From: CG2-30-44-17 sp964344725 | Lineage (GTDB): Bacteria > Patescibacteriota > Gracilibacteria > UBA1369 > UBA12470 | Direction: 5' to 3' | Assembly (NCBI GenBank): GCA_964344725.1 | Contig: CAYFOI010000006.1 | Location: 1-48,415 of the forward strand | DNA: 48,415 nucleotides | Shown: positions 1 to 8,189 of the stretch, in pieces | Numbering within the stretch: position 1 is the first letter of the stretch | Layout of the letters: each line of letters opens with the position of its first letter | The notes under the pieces: generated by a model | What the model was told of the DNA's origin: nothing | What the model saw: the letters and a program-made list of their open reading frames with translations, nothing else | Databases searched by the model: none | Translations under genes and position numbers: made by a program

Positions 1-707
1 TCTCCTGTAGCAACACAAGCTTCTGTATCTGTATCCCATTCGTATCCGTCGTCACAATCTTCTGTAGTGTCGTATCGGATTTCTGGGTTTTGACCTTGAT
101 AGACCATCACTGCAGCTGCAGCACGAGTGATACTGTCGCCAGCTCCAAATGAGCCGTCGTCGTAACCATTAAATACAGAGTTGTTGTACCCTGTTTCAAC
201 AGCTTCGTAGTACCAATCACCTTCTGCTGCGTCTGAGAAGTGAGGTGCGTCAGTTAAGTCCGCTGCAAATCCGCCTGCCATGTAAATCATTTGAGCGAAT
301 TCTGCACGGTTTACCGGATTTCCAGGTAAGTAAGTACCATCGTCATATCCAGATACAATTCCTAGAGCTGTACCTGTGTCGATAGCCTGATAGTACCATT
401 CGCCTTCAGCAACATCAGAGTAGTCTGCTACTCCATAGTCACCCATTTCTGCGAATGCGAGTACTACCATTTGAATCGCTTCTGCACGATTCAAAGTATC
501 GCCAGGGCGGTATTCATCAGTATCAGTACCGACGACTTCTTGTGTTACGAGTGCTTCTACAGCTTCGTACCACCAGTCATCTTCTGATGTGTCCGTGAAT
601 GTTTGAGCATTAGCAATGCCTGCAAAACTCATTGTAGCGAGTATTGCCAACATGCTGAGCCCCGCGATGGATTTGCGAAGTGATCGCAAACTCAATGAGA
701 TATCCAT
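1..707 (-). CDS. S-layer homology (SLH) domain protein, 3' end cut by window
   Basis: The reading frame on the minus strand opens at the ATG at 707 and is still open at base 1, so the C-terminus is missing. Residues 1-34 form a signal peptide: basic start with RSLRKS, a hydrophobic run, and cleavage near ANAQT. Three SLH repeats follow directly, each with the WYYEA / GYDDGTY / NRAE pattern of the family (for example DWWYEAVEAL, VSGYDDGTYLPG, NRAEFAQMIYM). SLH domains normally anchor exported proteins to pyruvylated cell-wall polymer, so this is probably a surface-anchored or S-layer protein. After the third repeat comes an Asp/Thr-rich stretch with two Cys (TEDCDDGYEWD). The SLH block is N-terminal here, unlike the gene at 26895-28619 where it is C-terminal. 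Confidence 0.88.
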   Translation of the reverse strand, partial: MDISLSLRSLRKSIAGLSMLAILATMSFAGIANAQTFTDTSEDDWWYEAVEALVTQEVVGTDTDEYRPGDTLNRAEAIQMVVLAFAEMGDYGVADYSDVAEGEWYYQAIDTGTALGIVSGYDDGTYLPGNPVNRAEFAQMIYMAGGFAADLTDAPHFSDAAEGDWYYEAVETGYNNSVFNGYDDGSFGAGDSITRAAAAVMVYQGQNPEIRYDTTEDCDDGYEWDTDTEACVATG

Positions 708-1052
708 ACGGTTTTCTCGGTTAAGTAATATTTTGATTTATAAATATATGTTAAAGTTAGTTGTTGTTCTAACCTTATTGACGGGAAGTTTTAAGGCGTT
801 CCCATCGAGGCCTTTTCGTCCGCCGGGTTTTCAAGGAGCTTATTATGTAAAGTGCTTTGCGTATAAGATTAGCGAGGCTTTGCGCCTCATCTATTTCTTG
901 TAACTCTTTTTTCTTACACTATGTTTCATAGGTAGTGATGACAGATTTTCTTTTTGTTTTGTCGGTATTATTTTTTGCTTTTCTAACGGGTATGTCTAGG
1001 TGTATGATTATGGGTTTTGCGTTGCTTTCTGTGGCACGCCTTGTACCTGGAT
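708..1052. other. non-coding stretch, likely 5' leader of the SLH gene
   Basis: I see no convincing gene in these 345 bases. On the minus strand they precede the SLH gene and follow the tRNA-Glu gene. A short hairpin (GAGGC, loop, GCCTC, about 873-887) is the clearest structure. A 95-residue open frame on the plus strand at 616-903 overlaps the start of the SLH gene and has no domain look. A long leader or a promoter region for the surface protein is the simplest reading. Confidence 0.4.
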
Positions 1053-1128
1053 TGGTAGTCCCAACGGGACTCGAACCCGTGTTTCCGCCGTGAGAGGGCG
1101 ATGTCCTAGACCACTAGACGATGGGACC
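1053..1128 (-). tRNA. tRNA-Glu (anticodon CTC)
   Basis: Read on the minus strand the 76 bases fold as a cloverleaf: acceptor GGTCCCA pairing with TGGGACT (G1-U72 wobble), D arm GTCT...AGGAC, anticodon loop CTCTCAC giving CUC, T loop TTCGAAT, and an encoded CCA at 1055-1053. The anticodon stem and loop match the usual tRNA-Glu layout (GCC-loop-GGC). Confidence 0.95.
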
Positions 1129-1773
1129 CCGTGGGTAGTTGTAGTTGGCAGTGCTTACTCGGTAACCACCTCTGATCAACTTTGAGTTTTAAGGGAACAT
1201 TGGCGGCTCTTAAGCATCGCCTTTTCCTAGGAACGCTAACAGGTTTTTATAACCTTGAGGATTTTAATAAGGTTCCGAACCTATTTCAACTGTTTTTGGC
1301 TTGTACAAGCCCTTCGCCACATACTGCCGTCTACCCACGCAGGCTGTTAAGCCTTGTTTTTGTATATGCCAAATGCATATTCACCAAATGCGCCTCGGTT
1401 AGACATAAACAATATCGACTATCTCTATGTACGCGTTTTTTATTTTCGACTATCCAACATAAAATCACGTTGTTTTTTTGATTTTTTTAATCGGTTTTTG
1501 TTTTTAAACCTTTTTTCAACAACTTTTGCACATATTTTTGACATTTCGACTAGCCACTGGCTTTCTGACCACATGTCGCCTATTCATGTCGACTACCCAA
1601 TCCCCGCAATCACTCCTGTAATTTTGCTATTTTTATTTTATTTGGCTTATACAAGTTAAGTTGCATTTACGTAGTCGCAAAACATGGTTTAATCACATGG
1701 GATTGTGCAAAACCTATTAAAAAGTCCTATAGAGCTTGCTTATTTCGTTCCTCCTACTTAAAATTTGTGAGCT
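1129..1773. other. 645-base non-coding region with palindromes and repeats
   Basis: No supported protein gene. Three perfect or near-perfect palindromes sit close together: TTCCTAGGAA (1224-1233), AGGTTCCGAACCT (1270-1282) and GGCTTGTACAAGCC (1298-1311). Further on, the word TCGACTA followed by T, G or C and then mostly CC recurs at 1415, 1446, 1546 and 1589. The two plus-strand open frames here (about 1182-1481 and 1354-1659) give low-complexity Phe/Leu-rich translations that look random. The region could hold operators or a structured RNA; I could not match it to tmRNA, RNase P or SRP RNA signatures. Confidence 0.45.
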
Positions 1774-2898
1774 ATGAAAGATTTATATGAAATTCTAGGT
1801 GTTGACCGAGGTGCTTCTGATTCCGATATCAAGAAGGCTTATCGAAGGCTTGCACAGAAATATCACCCTGACACAAATAAAGGTGACAAGAATGCTGAGT
1901 CTAAGTTTAAAGAAGTTAATCAGGCTTACGAGGTTTTGTCAGACAAGCAAAAACGCTCGCAGTACGATCAGTTTGGCAGTGCTGGGCCAGGAGGACCTGG
2001 TGGTTTTGATTTTGGTAATTTTCAACAAGGTTTTGATTTTGGAGGCGGCGGTTTCGCAGATATATTTGAGACTTTTTTTGGTGGTGGCATGAGGGGCCAA
2101 AGCAGATCAAGGGGGCCTAGGGCTATGAGGGGTTCCGATATAGAATTTGAGCTTAAATTGAAGTTTGAAGATGCTGTATTTGGCACAGAAAAAACTTTGG
2201 AACTATCCAAAGCTGAAACTTGTCCTCGCTGCAAAGGCAAAGGAGCTGAGCCAGATTCAAAAATTATAAATTGTTCTCAATGTAATGGCACTGGGCAGAT
2301 CAGATCTGTTAAGCAGACGATTTTGGGGCAAGTTGCTACTTCTCGTATTTGTGATCAATGCCAGGGTGAGGGACGTATACCCGAGAAAAAATGTAGCGAG
2401 TGTCATGGTTCGATGAGAACTCGCCAAAAATCCAAAGTAACTGTAAAAATCCCAGCCGGGATAGATGATGGCTCCATCATTAAGCTTTCTGGCAAAGGAG
2501 AAGCTGGTGTCAATAAAGGCTCTCATGGTGATTTGTATTTGCATGTCAGGGTTTTATCTCACAAAGAATTTTCTCGAGACGGTATAGACATCAGGTCTGC
2601 TTGTGAATTAGATCTGCTACAGGCTGTTTTAGGCGATAAAATCAAAGTACTAACGGTTCATGGTGATGTTGATTTAAAAATCCCTTCTGGGACACAGAAT
2701 GGAGAGGTGTTCACTCTGAAAGGATACGGAATTACTCCTGCGGGTAGAAACTCTACAGGCAACCATTTAGTAAAAATCCAAGTTAAAATCCCTAAGAAGC
2801 TTTCTTCCAAAGAAAAGGATCTGTATAAGCAATTGGCATCTGAAAAGGGCTTAGAAGTAAATGAACAGACAGGGATTCTCAAGAAGATCTTGAGGTAG
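1774..2898 (+). CDS. dnaJ: chaperone DnaJ
   Basis: Hsp40 co-chaperone that delivers unfolded protein to DnaK and stimulates its ATPase in the cytoplasm. The J domain is at residues 1-70 with HPD at 31-33. A Gly/Phe-rich linker follows (about 70-110). The zinc-binding region has four CxxCxG motifs starting near residues 150, 167, 193 and 207 (CPRCKGKG, CSQCNGTG, CDQCQGEG, CSECHGSM); the last lacks the final Gly of the consensus. The C-terminal substrate-binding domains run to residue 374, the family's normal length. There is no dnaK or grpE beside it. The ATG at 1774 has no Shine-Dalgarno sequence. Confidence 0.97.
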   Translation: MKDLYEILGVDRGASDSDIKKAYRRLAQKYHPDTNKGDKNAESKFKEVNQAYEVLSDKQKRSQYDQFGSAGPGGPGGFDFGNFQQGFDFGGGGFADIFETFFGGGMRGQSRSRGPRAMRGSDIEFELKLKFEDAVFGTEKTLELSKAETCPRCKGKGAEPDSKIINCSQCNGTGQIRSVKQTILGQVATSRICDQCQGEGRIPEKKCSECHGSMRTRQKSKVTVKIPAGIDDGSIIKLSGKGEAGVNKGSHGDLYLHVRVLSHKEFSRDGIDIRSACELDLLQAVLGDKIKVLTVHGDVDLKIPSGTQNGEVFTLKGYGITPAGRNSTGNHLVKIQVKIPKKLSSKEKDLYKQLASEKGLEVNEQTGILKKILR

Positions 2899-2989
2899 TT
2901 TGTAGTTTGAAGAGTTGGAAGAGCTGGATTTTCTGGTTGTCATTGGCCCGTAAGTGTAATAAGATTTTAGTTGAAATAAAAATCAACAT

Positions 2990-3538
2990 ATGGATATAAG
3001 GCTTTCTTGGGATCTTTTCATTATAGTTTTCTTTTCGGTCATAATTGCGTACAGCTTTATTATCGGTAAAGACAAGACCCTGAAGGTTATTATCGGTACT
3101 TACTTGGCTATTTTGACTGCGGATGGGCTTGGTAATCTTTTCGAGCAATATTTACTGCCTTCTATCCCGTCTTTAGAGGGTGCTGAAGGGGATCAAGCTC
3201 TTATATTGATGAAAGTTGTCGTTTTTATTGCCGTTATAGTTTTGATTACTGTCAAAGGAGGGTTTTCTGTCGATGTTTTGGCGGATAAATCACTTAGCAC
3301 GCGTATGATAGCTACTTTTGTATTTGGTCTGCTTAATGCTGGGTTAATTGTAAGTACTATTTTGGTTTTTATATCTGGTTTTTCTTTTGTGAACGGATTT
3401 TATGGGATGATGTCGGTTACAAGTCTTTATCAAGAGTCGGAATTGGTCAGAATGATGGTTGATAATTATAATATCTGGTTTTCTTTGCCGGCTATAGCTT
3501 TTACTGGGGTTAGTGTGATGGAGTCGAGTATGGAGTAG
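2990..3538 (+). CDS. hypothetical multi-pass membrane protein (CvpA-like look)
   Basis: A 182-residue protein with about four hydrophobic segments: near residues 8-25, 32-50, 75-92 and 105-135. The layout, with one loop between helices two and three and a short C-terminal tail, recalls CvpA-type small membrane proteins, but I see no diagnostic motif and do not assign a function. It lies 91 bases after dnaJ on the same strand, so co-transcription is possible. A three-unit 7-bp repeat begins at its stop codon. Confidence 0.7.
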   Translation: MDIRLSWDLFIIVFFSVIIAYSFIIGKDKTLKVIIGTYLAILTADGLGNLFEQYLLPSIPSLEGAEGDQALILMKVVVFIAVIVLITVKGGFSVDVLADKSLSTRMIATFVFGLLNAGLIVSTILVFISGFSFVNGFYGMMSVTSLYQESELVRMMVDNYNIWFSLPAIAFTGVSVMESSME

Positions 3539-3558
3539 TAATCCGTAGTACGTAGTAT
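3538..3558. repeat. degenerate heptamer array A (3 units)
   Basis: Three consecutive 7-bp units: GTAATCC, GTAGTAC, GTAGTAT, starting at the last base of the preceding stop codon. Same design as the arrays at 12542, 16739, 25648, 25710 and 40252. Confidence 0.75.
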
Positions 3559-3639
3559 GGTATTTGGTTTTTGTGAAAAATTGCTTGCTTATAGGTAGGA
3601 ATATACATAGAATAGCTCTGCTTTTTTTTAGAACAATAA

Positions 3640-3715
3640 GGGTCAGTAGCTCAGTTGGTAGAGCAGCAGCCTTTTAAGCTGACGGTCCCGGGTTCGAGTC
3701 CCGGCTGACCCACCA
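3640..3715 (+). tRNA. tRNA-Lys (anticodon TTT)
   Basis: 76 bases folding as a cloverleaf: acceptor GGGTCAG with CTGACCC, D arm GCTC...GAGC, anticodon loop CTTTTAA giving UUU, T loop TTCGAGT with stem CCGGG/CCCGG, discriminator A and encoded CCA at 3713-3715. Confidence 0.97.
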
Positions 3716-3747
3716 GGGTAGTAGTGAGAATCGTGGTCCGAAGCAGA

Positions 3748-3842
3748 GTCGAAACCGCGCTTTCGACGTAGCGAAGGAGCATTTTCAATAAATTAGGAGG
3801 ATTTCTTCGAAGAACACAATCCGACTAATTTAGTAGAAAATG
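3748..3842. repeat. two adjacent hairpins downstream of tRNA-Lys
   Basis: First hairpin: GTCGAAA (3748-3754) and TTTCGAC (3761-3767), six-base loop. Second, long and interrupted: CATTTTC (3780-3786) with GAAAATG (3836-3842), AAATTAG (3790-3796) with CTAATTT (3825-3831), GGATT (3799-3803) with AATCC (3818-3822), capped by the palindrome TTCTTCGAAGAA (3803-3814). No T-run follows either, so they are not classic terminators. They fill the space between convergent tRNA-Lys and the gene ending at 3944. Confidence 0.65.
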
Positions 3843-3943
3843 AAGCGATTCCCTATTGCAACACATCGACTTTGTATTGTTTTCTGTTTTTTGAGGCAAC
3901 CCGTATTCTTTCAAGAAATCTGAATATGGCATATCATTGAATT

Positions 3944-4537
3944 CTAATCTTCTAACAATTCTGCCATAGATTGTCCTAATTGACCTGTTATATCTTCTAG
4001 CCTAACACCTGCTTTCATCCTTTCAGCTGACATTCTTCTAGCACGTCTTCTACCTTTTAAAAACATACCTGAGTCATCTAATAGTTGTCGCAAAGCTATT
4101 TCTAAATCAGGGTTTTTGCTCATTTCATGTGTTATCATGCGTAGCCACATTATCTTTACTAATTCTTGTATAGCTTGTAGATCCAATCCAAATCTTTGCA
4201 ATATCGGGTAGACCCGTGCACTATGCGTTATACCCATTACTAACCCTCTCCAATCCTCATGAGGAGGGTACCCCATATCAACAAGTACTTCAGATATGTA
4301 AGCATCTCTGTCTTCTACTTCGCATAATAAACTAGGATGATCTAAAATCTGTACACATGCCGTACTAAATGCTAATCCCATCGGCGTTATGTCCTTATAT
4401 TTAGCAGCAGCCCCTATAAAAAGCATCTCCATAATATCTATTAATCTTTTCCATGATAATTCCCTAATTCTTGTTATAACTGCAGGCTCTCCCTCTTGTT
4501 CTTGGGATCTAGACCGCATAGCAATGTCTTGTGCCAT
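3944..4537 (-). CDS. hypothetical protein, 197 aa
   Basis: I do not recognise this protein. It is soluble and mostly helical by composition, with an Arg-rich patch near residues 160-170 (KGRRRARRMS) and no signal peptide or membrane segment. The start at 4537 fits: a perfect consensus promoter lies 43-71 bases upstream and gives a leader of about 36 bases. It is divergent from the HTH/coiled-coil gene at 4699. Such a strong promoter on an orphan gene suggests it is well expressed. Confidence 0.65.
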   Translation of the reverse strand: MAQDIAMRSRSQEQEGEPAVITRIRELSWKRLIDIMEMLFIGAAAKYKDITPMGLAFSTACVQILDHPSLLCEVEDRDAYISEVLVDMGYPPHEDWRGLVMGITHSARVYPILQRFGLDLQAIQELVKIMWLRMITHEMSKNPDLEIALRQLLDDSGMFLKGRRRARRMSAERMKAGVRLEDITGQLGQSMAELLED

Positions 4538-4579
4538 GTTAAACTTTCAAGTATTAATAAGAATAGCGTGTAGTAATAG

Positions 4580-4608
4580 ATTATAACGGCGATCTTTGCT
4601 ATTGTCAA
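4580..4608 (-). promoter_or_regulatory. perfect consensus sigma70-type promoter for the 197-aa gene
   Basis: On the minus strand: -35 TTGACA (4608-4603), exactly 17 bases, -10 TATAAT (4585-4580). Both hexamers match the consensus completely. The predicted start is about 36 bases before the ATG at 4537. Confidence 0.85.
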
Positions 4609-4645
4609 GGCCTCGACACCCCTTCCTAAAGCCACAAACCCCGCC

Positions 4646-4674
4646 TTGACTATACAAGTCTTTTTTGCTAAAAA
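4646..4674 (+). promoter_or_regulatory. promoter for the HTH/coiled-coil gene
   Basis: -35 TTGACT (4646-4651), 17 bases, -10 TAAAAA (4669-4674) preceded by TGC, which resembles an extended -10. It faces away from the promoter at 4580-4608. Confidence 0.55.
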
Positions 4675-4698
4675 TATCCATCCAAAACACCTATACAT

Positions 4699-5328
4699 AT
4701 GGCTAACCAACTTATTTCGATTGCGGACGCTGCAGACCTGACAAACAAGTCTAGTCAAACGATTAGACGCATGCTTAAAGCTGGCAAAGTTAAATATAGA
4801 AGAAAAAAGACTCCACAAGGCTTTAACTACATGATTGACAAGGCAAGTTTGATGGAAACATGCGGCATGATGTCTCAGCCACAGCCTGAGCAGCCTAAAA
4901 AAGCTCCTGAGCAACCAACTCAACCTGTTATGGCTCAATATCAAGAGCCTCCTAGACAGCAACAACCTATTCAAGAGCAACCTTCTCAAGATCAATCTAC
5001 ATATACTGTCGAGACTCCTCCTGAGATATATATACTTGAGTCAGAAGATTACATCCCACCTAGTGCACCTAGTAGCTCTCGCGACGACATCCTAGAACCT
5101 GCGTATACACCTACTCAAAAAAAACCGCAGCCTGAACCCGTTATGACTAGTCAAAACTACACCTCTTCGGATAATCGTATTTTGGAGCAAATCCTCGAGC
5201 AGCAACGTATAGACAAGGAGAAGCTATATCAAGTTCTTGAAGTTTATCAAAAACGCGTTTCTGTTCTAGAAGAACAAGTTAAGCAACTTGAAGGGCCTAA
5301 GAAGAGGTGGTGGGTTTTCTGGAGGTAA
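4699..5328 (+). CDS. HTH (MerR/excisionase-like) protein with Pro/Gln linker and C-terminal coiled coil
   Basis: Residues 6-45 form a small winged-helix-like unit (ISIADAADLTNKSSQTIRRMLKAG), the type used by MerR and excisionase proteins to bind DNA. A long Pro/Gln-rich, probably disordered linker covers about residues 60-150. Residues 160-200 are a coiled coil with heptad hydrophobics (ILEQILEQQ, LYQVLEVYQKRVSVLEEQV). The protein ends in an aromatic basic tail, KKRWWVFWR, that could touch a membrane or a partner. The parts suggest a DNA-binding protein that oligomerises, but I cannot name its target. It converges on pckA with two bases between stop codons. Confidence 0.75.
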   Translation: MANQLISIADAADLTNKSSQTIRRMLKAGKVKYRRKKTPQGFNYMIDKASLMETCGMMSQPQPEQPKKAPEQPTQPVMAQYQEPPRQQQPIQEQPSQDQSTYTVETPPEIYILESEDYIPPSAPSSSRDDILEPAYTPTQKKPQPEPVMTSQNYTSSDNRILEQILEQQRIDKEKLYQVLEVYQKRVSVLEEQVKQLEGPKKRWWVFWR

Positions 5329-5330
5329 TC

Positions 5331-6854
5331 TTACCCTGTTGGACCGGCTGATTTAATATCTTCCGATACTCTCGGAAATTCTTTTATGTTTTGCTTAAAT
5401 AAATTTGCGAGCTGCGTAGCCTTTTTGTCATAAGCCTCTTTGTCTTTCCATGTATTTCGTGGATTCAGTACTTCTGGTGGCACTTCTGGGCATGATTTAG
5501 GCATTTCTAGGTTGAGAATTGGGTGAGTTTCATATTCAACATTATCCAAAGATCCATCCAAAGCTGCTGAGACCATTGCCCTACTGTACTTAATAGATAT
5601 ACGTTCTCCAACTCCATATGGGCCGCCGGACCATCCTGTATTGATTAGATAAACTTGCGAGCCGTACTGATCCAGTTTCTTCCCTAGCAAATTTGCGTAC
5701 ACCATCGGTTTGAGTGGCATAAACGCTTGTCCAAAGAATGATGAAAATACTGCTTCTGGCTCAGTAACCCCTACTTCTGTCCCTGCCAACTTGCTTGTGT
5801 ACCCAGATATAAAGTGATACATCGCTTGCTCCTTTGTAAGCCTGCTTATCGGAGGCATAACTCCATATGCATCTGCTGTTAAAAAAATCGCTACCGATGG
5901 ATGCTGCATAACTCCCGACTCTATCGCTCCTGGTATGTAAGAAAGCGGATAAGCGGCTCTTGTGTTCTCGGTTAATGATCCATCTGCGAAGTCGAGCTTT
6001 CCTGCTTTATCTATCATTACATTCTCCAGTATCGTTCCGTGTCTGATTGCATCGTATATTTGAGGCTCGTTTTCACGAGTTAAATTTATACATTTGGCAT
6101 AACATCCTCCTTCTATATTAAAGATTCCTTCGTCCGACCATCCATGCTCATCATCGCCTATCATTTCCCTGTTTTCATCTGTAGAAAGAGTTGTTTTCCC
6201 TGTCCCAGACAGCCCGAAAAACACTGCCGTCTGTCCGTCTTTACCCATGTTTGCCGAACAGTGCATTGTTAATACACCTTTTTGTGGAAGAACATGATTC
6301 ATCACGCTGAAGACCGCTTTTTTGATCTCGCCTGCGTATTTTGTCCCCCCTATCAATATAGTCTTCTCTTCCATGTTTGTTACTACAAAGGCTGGTGATT
6401 TCAGGCCATAGGATTCGTAATCTTCAGGGGAACATCCTGGTGCAACTAAGATCTTAAAGTCCGTTTGGGCGTCTTGTTTTGCCGGCTTTAACAGGTATGA
6501 CGTGAATAGTGCTTGATATGCGTATTCGCAAGTTATCTCGAAGTACATACTGCTATTTGATTCTCCTGCTTTTACGTCTTGTATAAACAGTTCGTCGCGA
6601 CTTTCTAGATATTCTGATACTAGTTCGTGGAGTTTTTCATAATTTTTTACAGAAATCGGCTGATTTATTTTGCCCCAATCAACGTCGTCTTGTACTTCTG
6701 AGGTTTTTACGATGAATTTTGCCTCTGGTGATCGTCCAGTACATGCTCCTGTTTCCACTACTAGTGAATCCGTCTCGCTTTTCTGCGCTTCTCCTCGAGA
6801 AATCGCGAGGTTATATAGAGTTTCTTTGTCCAGATTTTTATTGATTTTTGGCAT
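5331..6854 (-). CDS. pckA: phosphoenolpyruvate carboxykinase (ATP)
   Basis: Converts oxaloacetate and ATP to phosphoenolpyruvate, CO2 and ADP, the entry to gluconeogenesis; cytoplasmic. The P-loop GLSGTGKTTLS near residue 215 and the following GDDEHGW are the ATP-type kinase-1 and kinase-2 signatures. GACTGRSPEAKF near the N-terminus and NTGWSGGPYG are also family-typical. Length (507) is close to the usual 520-540. Its ATG at 6854 lies inside the end of the aminotransferase gene, a 17-base overlap, so the two form an operon with translational coupling. Confidence 0.96.
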   Translation of the reverse strand: MPKINKNLDKETLYNLAISRGEAQKSETDSLVVETGACTGRSPEAKFIVKTSEVQDDVDWGKINQPISVKNYEKLHELVSEYLESRDELFIQDVKAGESNSSMYFEITCEYAYQALFTSYLLKPAKQDAQTDFKILVAPGCSPEDYESYGLKSPAFVVTNMEEKTILIGGTKYAGEIKKAVFSVMNHVLPQKGVLTMHCSANMGKDGQTAVFFGLSGTGKTTLSTDENREMIGDDEHGWSDEGIFNIEGGCYAKCINLTRENEPQIYDAIRHGTILENVMIDKAGKLDFADGSLTENTRAAYPLSYIPGAIESGVMQHPSVAIFLTADAYGVMPPISRLTKEQAMYHFISGYTSKLAGTEVGVTEPEAVFSSFFGQAFMPLKPMVYANLLGKKLDQYGSQVYLINTGWSGGPYGVGERISIKYSRAMVSAALDGSLDNVEYETHPILNLEMPKSCPEVPPEVLNPRNTWKDKEAYDKKATQLANLFKQNIKEFPRVSEDIKSAGPTG

Positions 6855-8136
6855 CTTCAGTAGCTAGGTATATGTTCTTGAAAAGCTGTTCTATCTTGGA
6901 AGTAGGAAGTGACGAGAAAGCTATTCTTATCTTGTCTTGGATCGCTATTATTCCTGTGTCGTATTTTTCCAAAAGTATTTGGCGGACCATTTCGGCATCT
7001 AAATCTTTGAGTTTAATGCACATGAAATAGCCCGAGTTGAATGGTAGAGGCTCAAATGCTTTCGAATATTCTGGGTGTTCTTGCAAAACTTTTTTCACTT
7101 TTTCGTATCGCAATTTTAGTGTGCGGAATTTTTCGATTTTTTCAGCTTTGTATGTATCTGACGAGTATGTTTCACACAGAAGTGATTGGGATATATTTGG
7201 TGAGTTTGAAATATTGCCGCGAATAGCTCCTGCTGTCTTCGCTTCTAGTGCTTTTGCAGCCTTTTCGGACATGCCTTTGTAGGCATACGTAAGAAATCCC
7301 ACACGGAATCCCCATACATAATCTTCTTTTGTTGCGCCATCGACCTTGATGGCTAGGACTCGTTCATGGAGGTCGGCTAGACGTGCGAATATCGATTCTT
7401 TGTAAATTCCTTCTTCGTAAACCAGTCCGAAATATGCGTCGTCAATTATCGTTATGATGTTTTTGCCCATTTGTGCAGCTTCTAGTACTGCACTTTCTAT
7501 TGCATCAACTTCCTGCTCCGTTGGTGTATAACCAGACGGGTTGTTTGGGAAATTCAGAATGAGGATTTTTTTACCACCTTCTGATAAAAGCATCTCTCTC
7601 AGTCCTTCTGTATTGAACCCTTTCCCGTTGAAACACTGGAAAGTCTTGATACTTGCATTATGACAGCCTTCAAAAATCAACTTGTAATTCCCCCAAAACA
7701 GATCTGGCGTGATGACTTCGTCGTTTTCGTTTGCGAATAGAAATCCTGCGATACTTAGTCCGTGTGTTAGCGCGCAAGTGACTACCGGCAGACTGATTTC
7801 TGTGTTGCCAATTGATGGGTTTTTCTCTCTAATCATTCCTTGCCAAAGTTCGCGAAGCTCTTGGCGACCATAACTTGAGGCATATGGGAAACATTTTTGC
7901 GGATCTGTGTAGACTTTTGCGCGAAGTGATTTTAAGCACATTACCGACCCGTTTTCTTCTGTGGCGGCACCTATTGTTGCGTTATAAGTCTTGCCTTTGC
8001 CGTCCGCTGTTTGAGAAAGAATTCCTTTCGCTGGAAAGAATGCGCGCAGTCCTTTTTTTGAGAGCATTTCCACAAGACAAGGGTTTGATTCCCTTAGTAT
8101 ATCGTTTAAATCTTGCGCTTGTTTATTAATTTGCAT
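6838..8136 (-). CDS. class I/II PLP-dependent aminotransferase
   Basis: Fold-type I aminotransferase, 432 residues. Visible family motifs are the SYG(R)QELRELW substrate loop, NFPNNPSGYTPT, the cofactor Asp in IIDDAYFGLVYEE, and a Schiff-base Lys candidate in AIKVDGATKEDYVWGFRVGF. Substrate cannot be read from sequence; aspartate/glutamate exchange would fit its place in one operon with pckA and opposite glutamate dehydrogenase. It starts 53 bases from the divergent gdhA start, so the two promoters share a short control region. Confidence 0.9.
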   Translation of the reverse strand: MQINKQAQDLNDILRESNPCLVEMLSKKGLRAFFPAKGILSQTADGKGKTYNATIGAATEENGSVMCLKSLRAKVYTDPQKCFPYASSYGRQELRELWQGMIREKNPSIGNTEISLPVVTCALTHGLSIAGFLFANENDEVITPDLFWGNYKLIFEGCHNASIKTFQCFNGKGFNTEGLREMLLSEGGKKILILNFPNNPSGYTPTEQEVDAIESAVLEAAQMGKNIITIIDDAYFGLVYEEGIYKESIFARLADLHERVLAIKVDGATKEDYVWGFRVGFLTYAYKGMSEKAAKALEAKTAGAIRGNISNSPNISQSLLCETYSSDTYKAEKIEKFRTLKLRYEKVKKVLQEHPEYSKAFEPLPFNSGYFMCIKLKDLDAEMVRQILLEKYDTGIIAIQDKIRIAFSSLPTSKIEQLFKNIYLATEDAKNQ

Positions 8137-8189
8137 GGCTTCAATTTATCAATTAAACTTCGCCACGTAAACTTTTTAACACAATAAAA

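Noticed and set aside
708..1052. cyclic-di-GMP riboswitch in the leader of the SLH gene
   Set aside because: Two CGCAAAGC words on the minus strand recall the GEMM core, but the GGCAAACC and closing GGG-TxxCC parts are missing.
1360..1392. dif site (ATATGC, five bases, GCATAT)
   Set aside because: Arm length and centre do not fit the 11-6-11 Xer site layout.
1354..1659. 101-aa plus-strand open frame as a gene
   Set aside because: Random-looking Phe/Leu-rich translation from AT-rich DNA, no motif, and it overlaps another equally poor frame.
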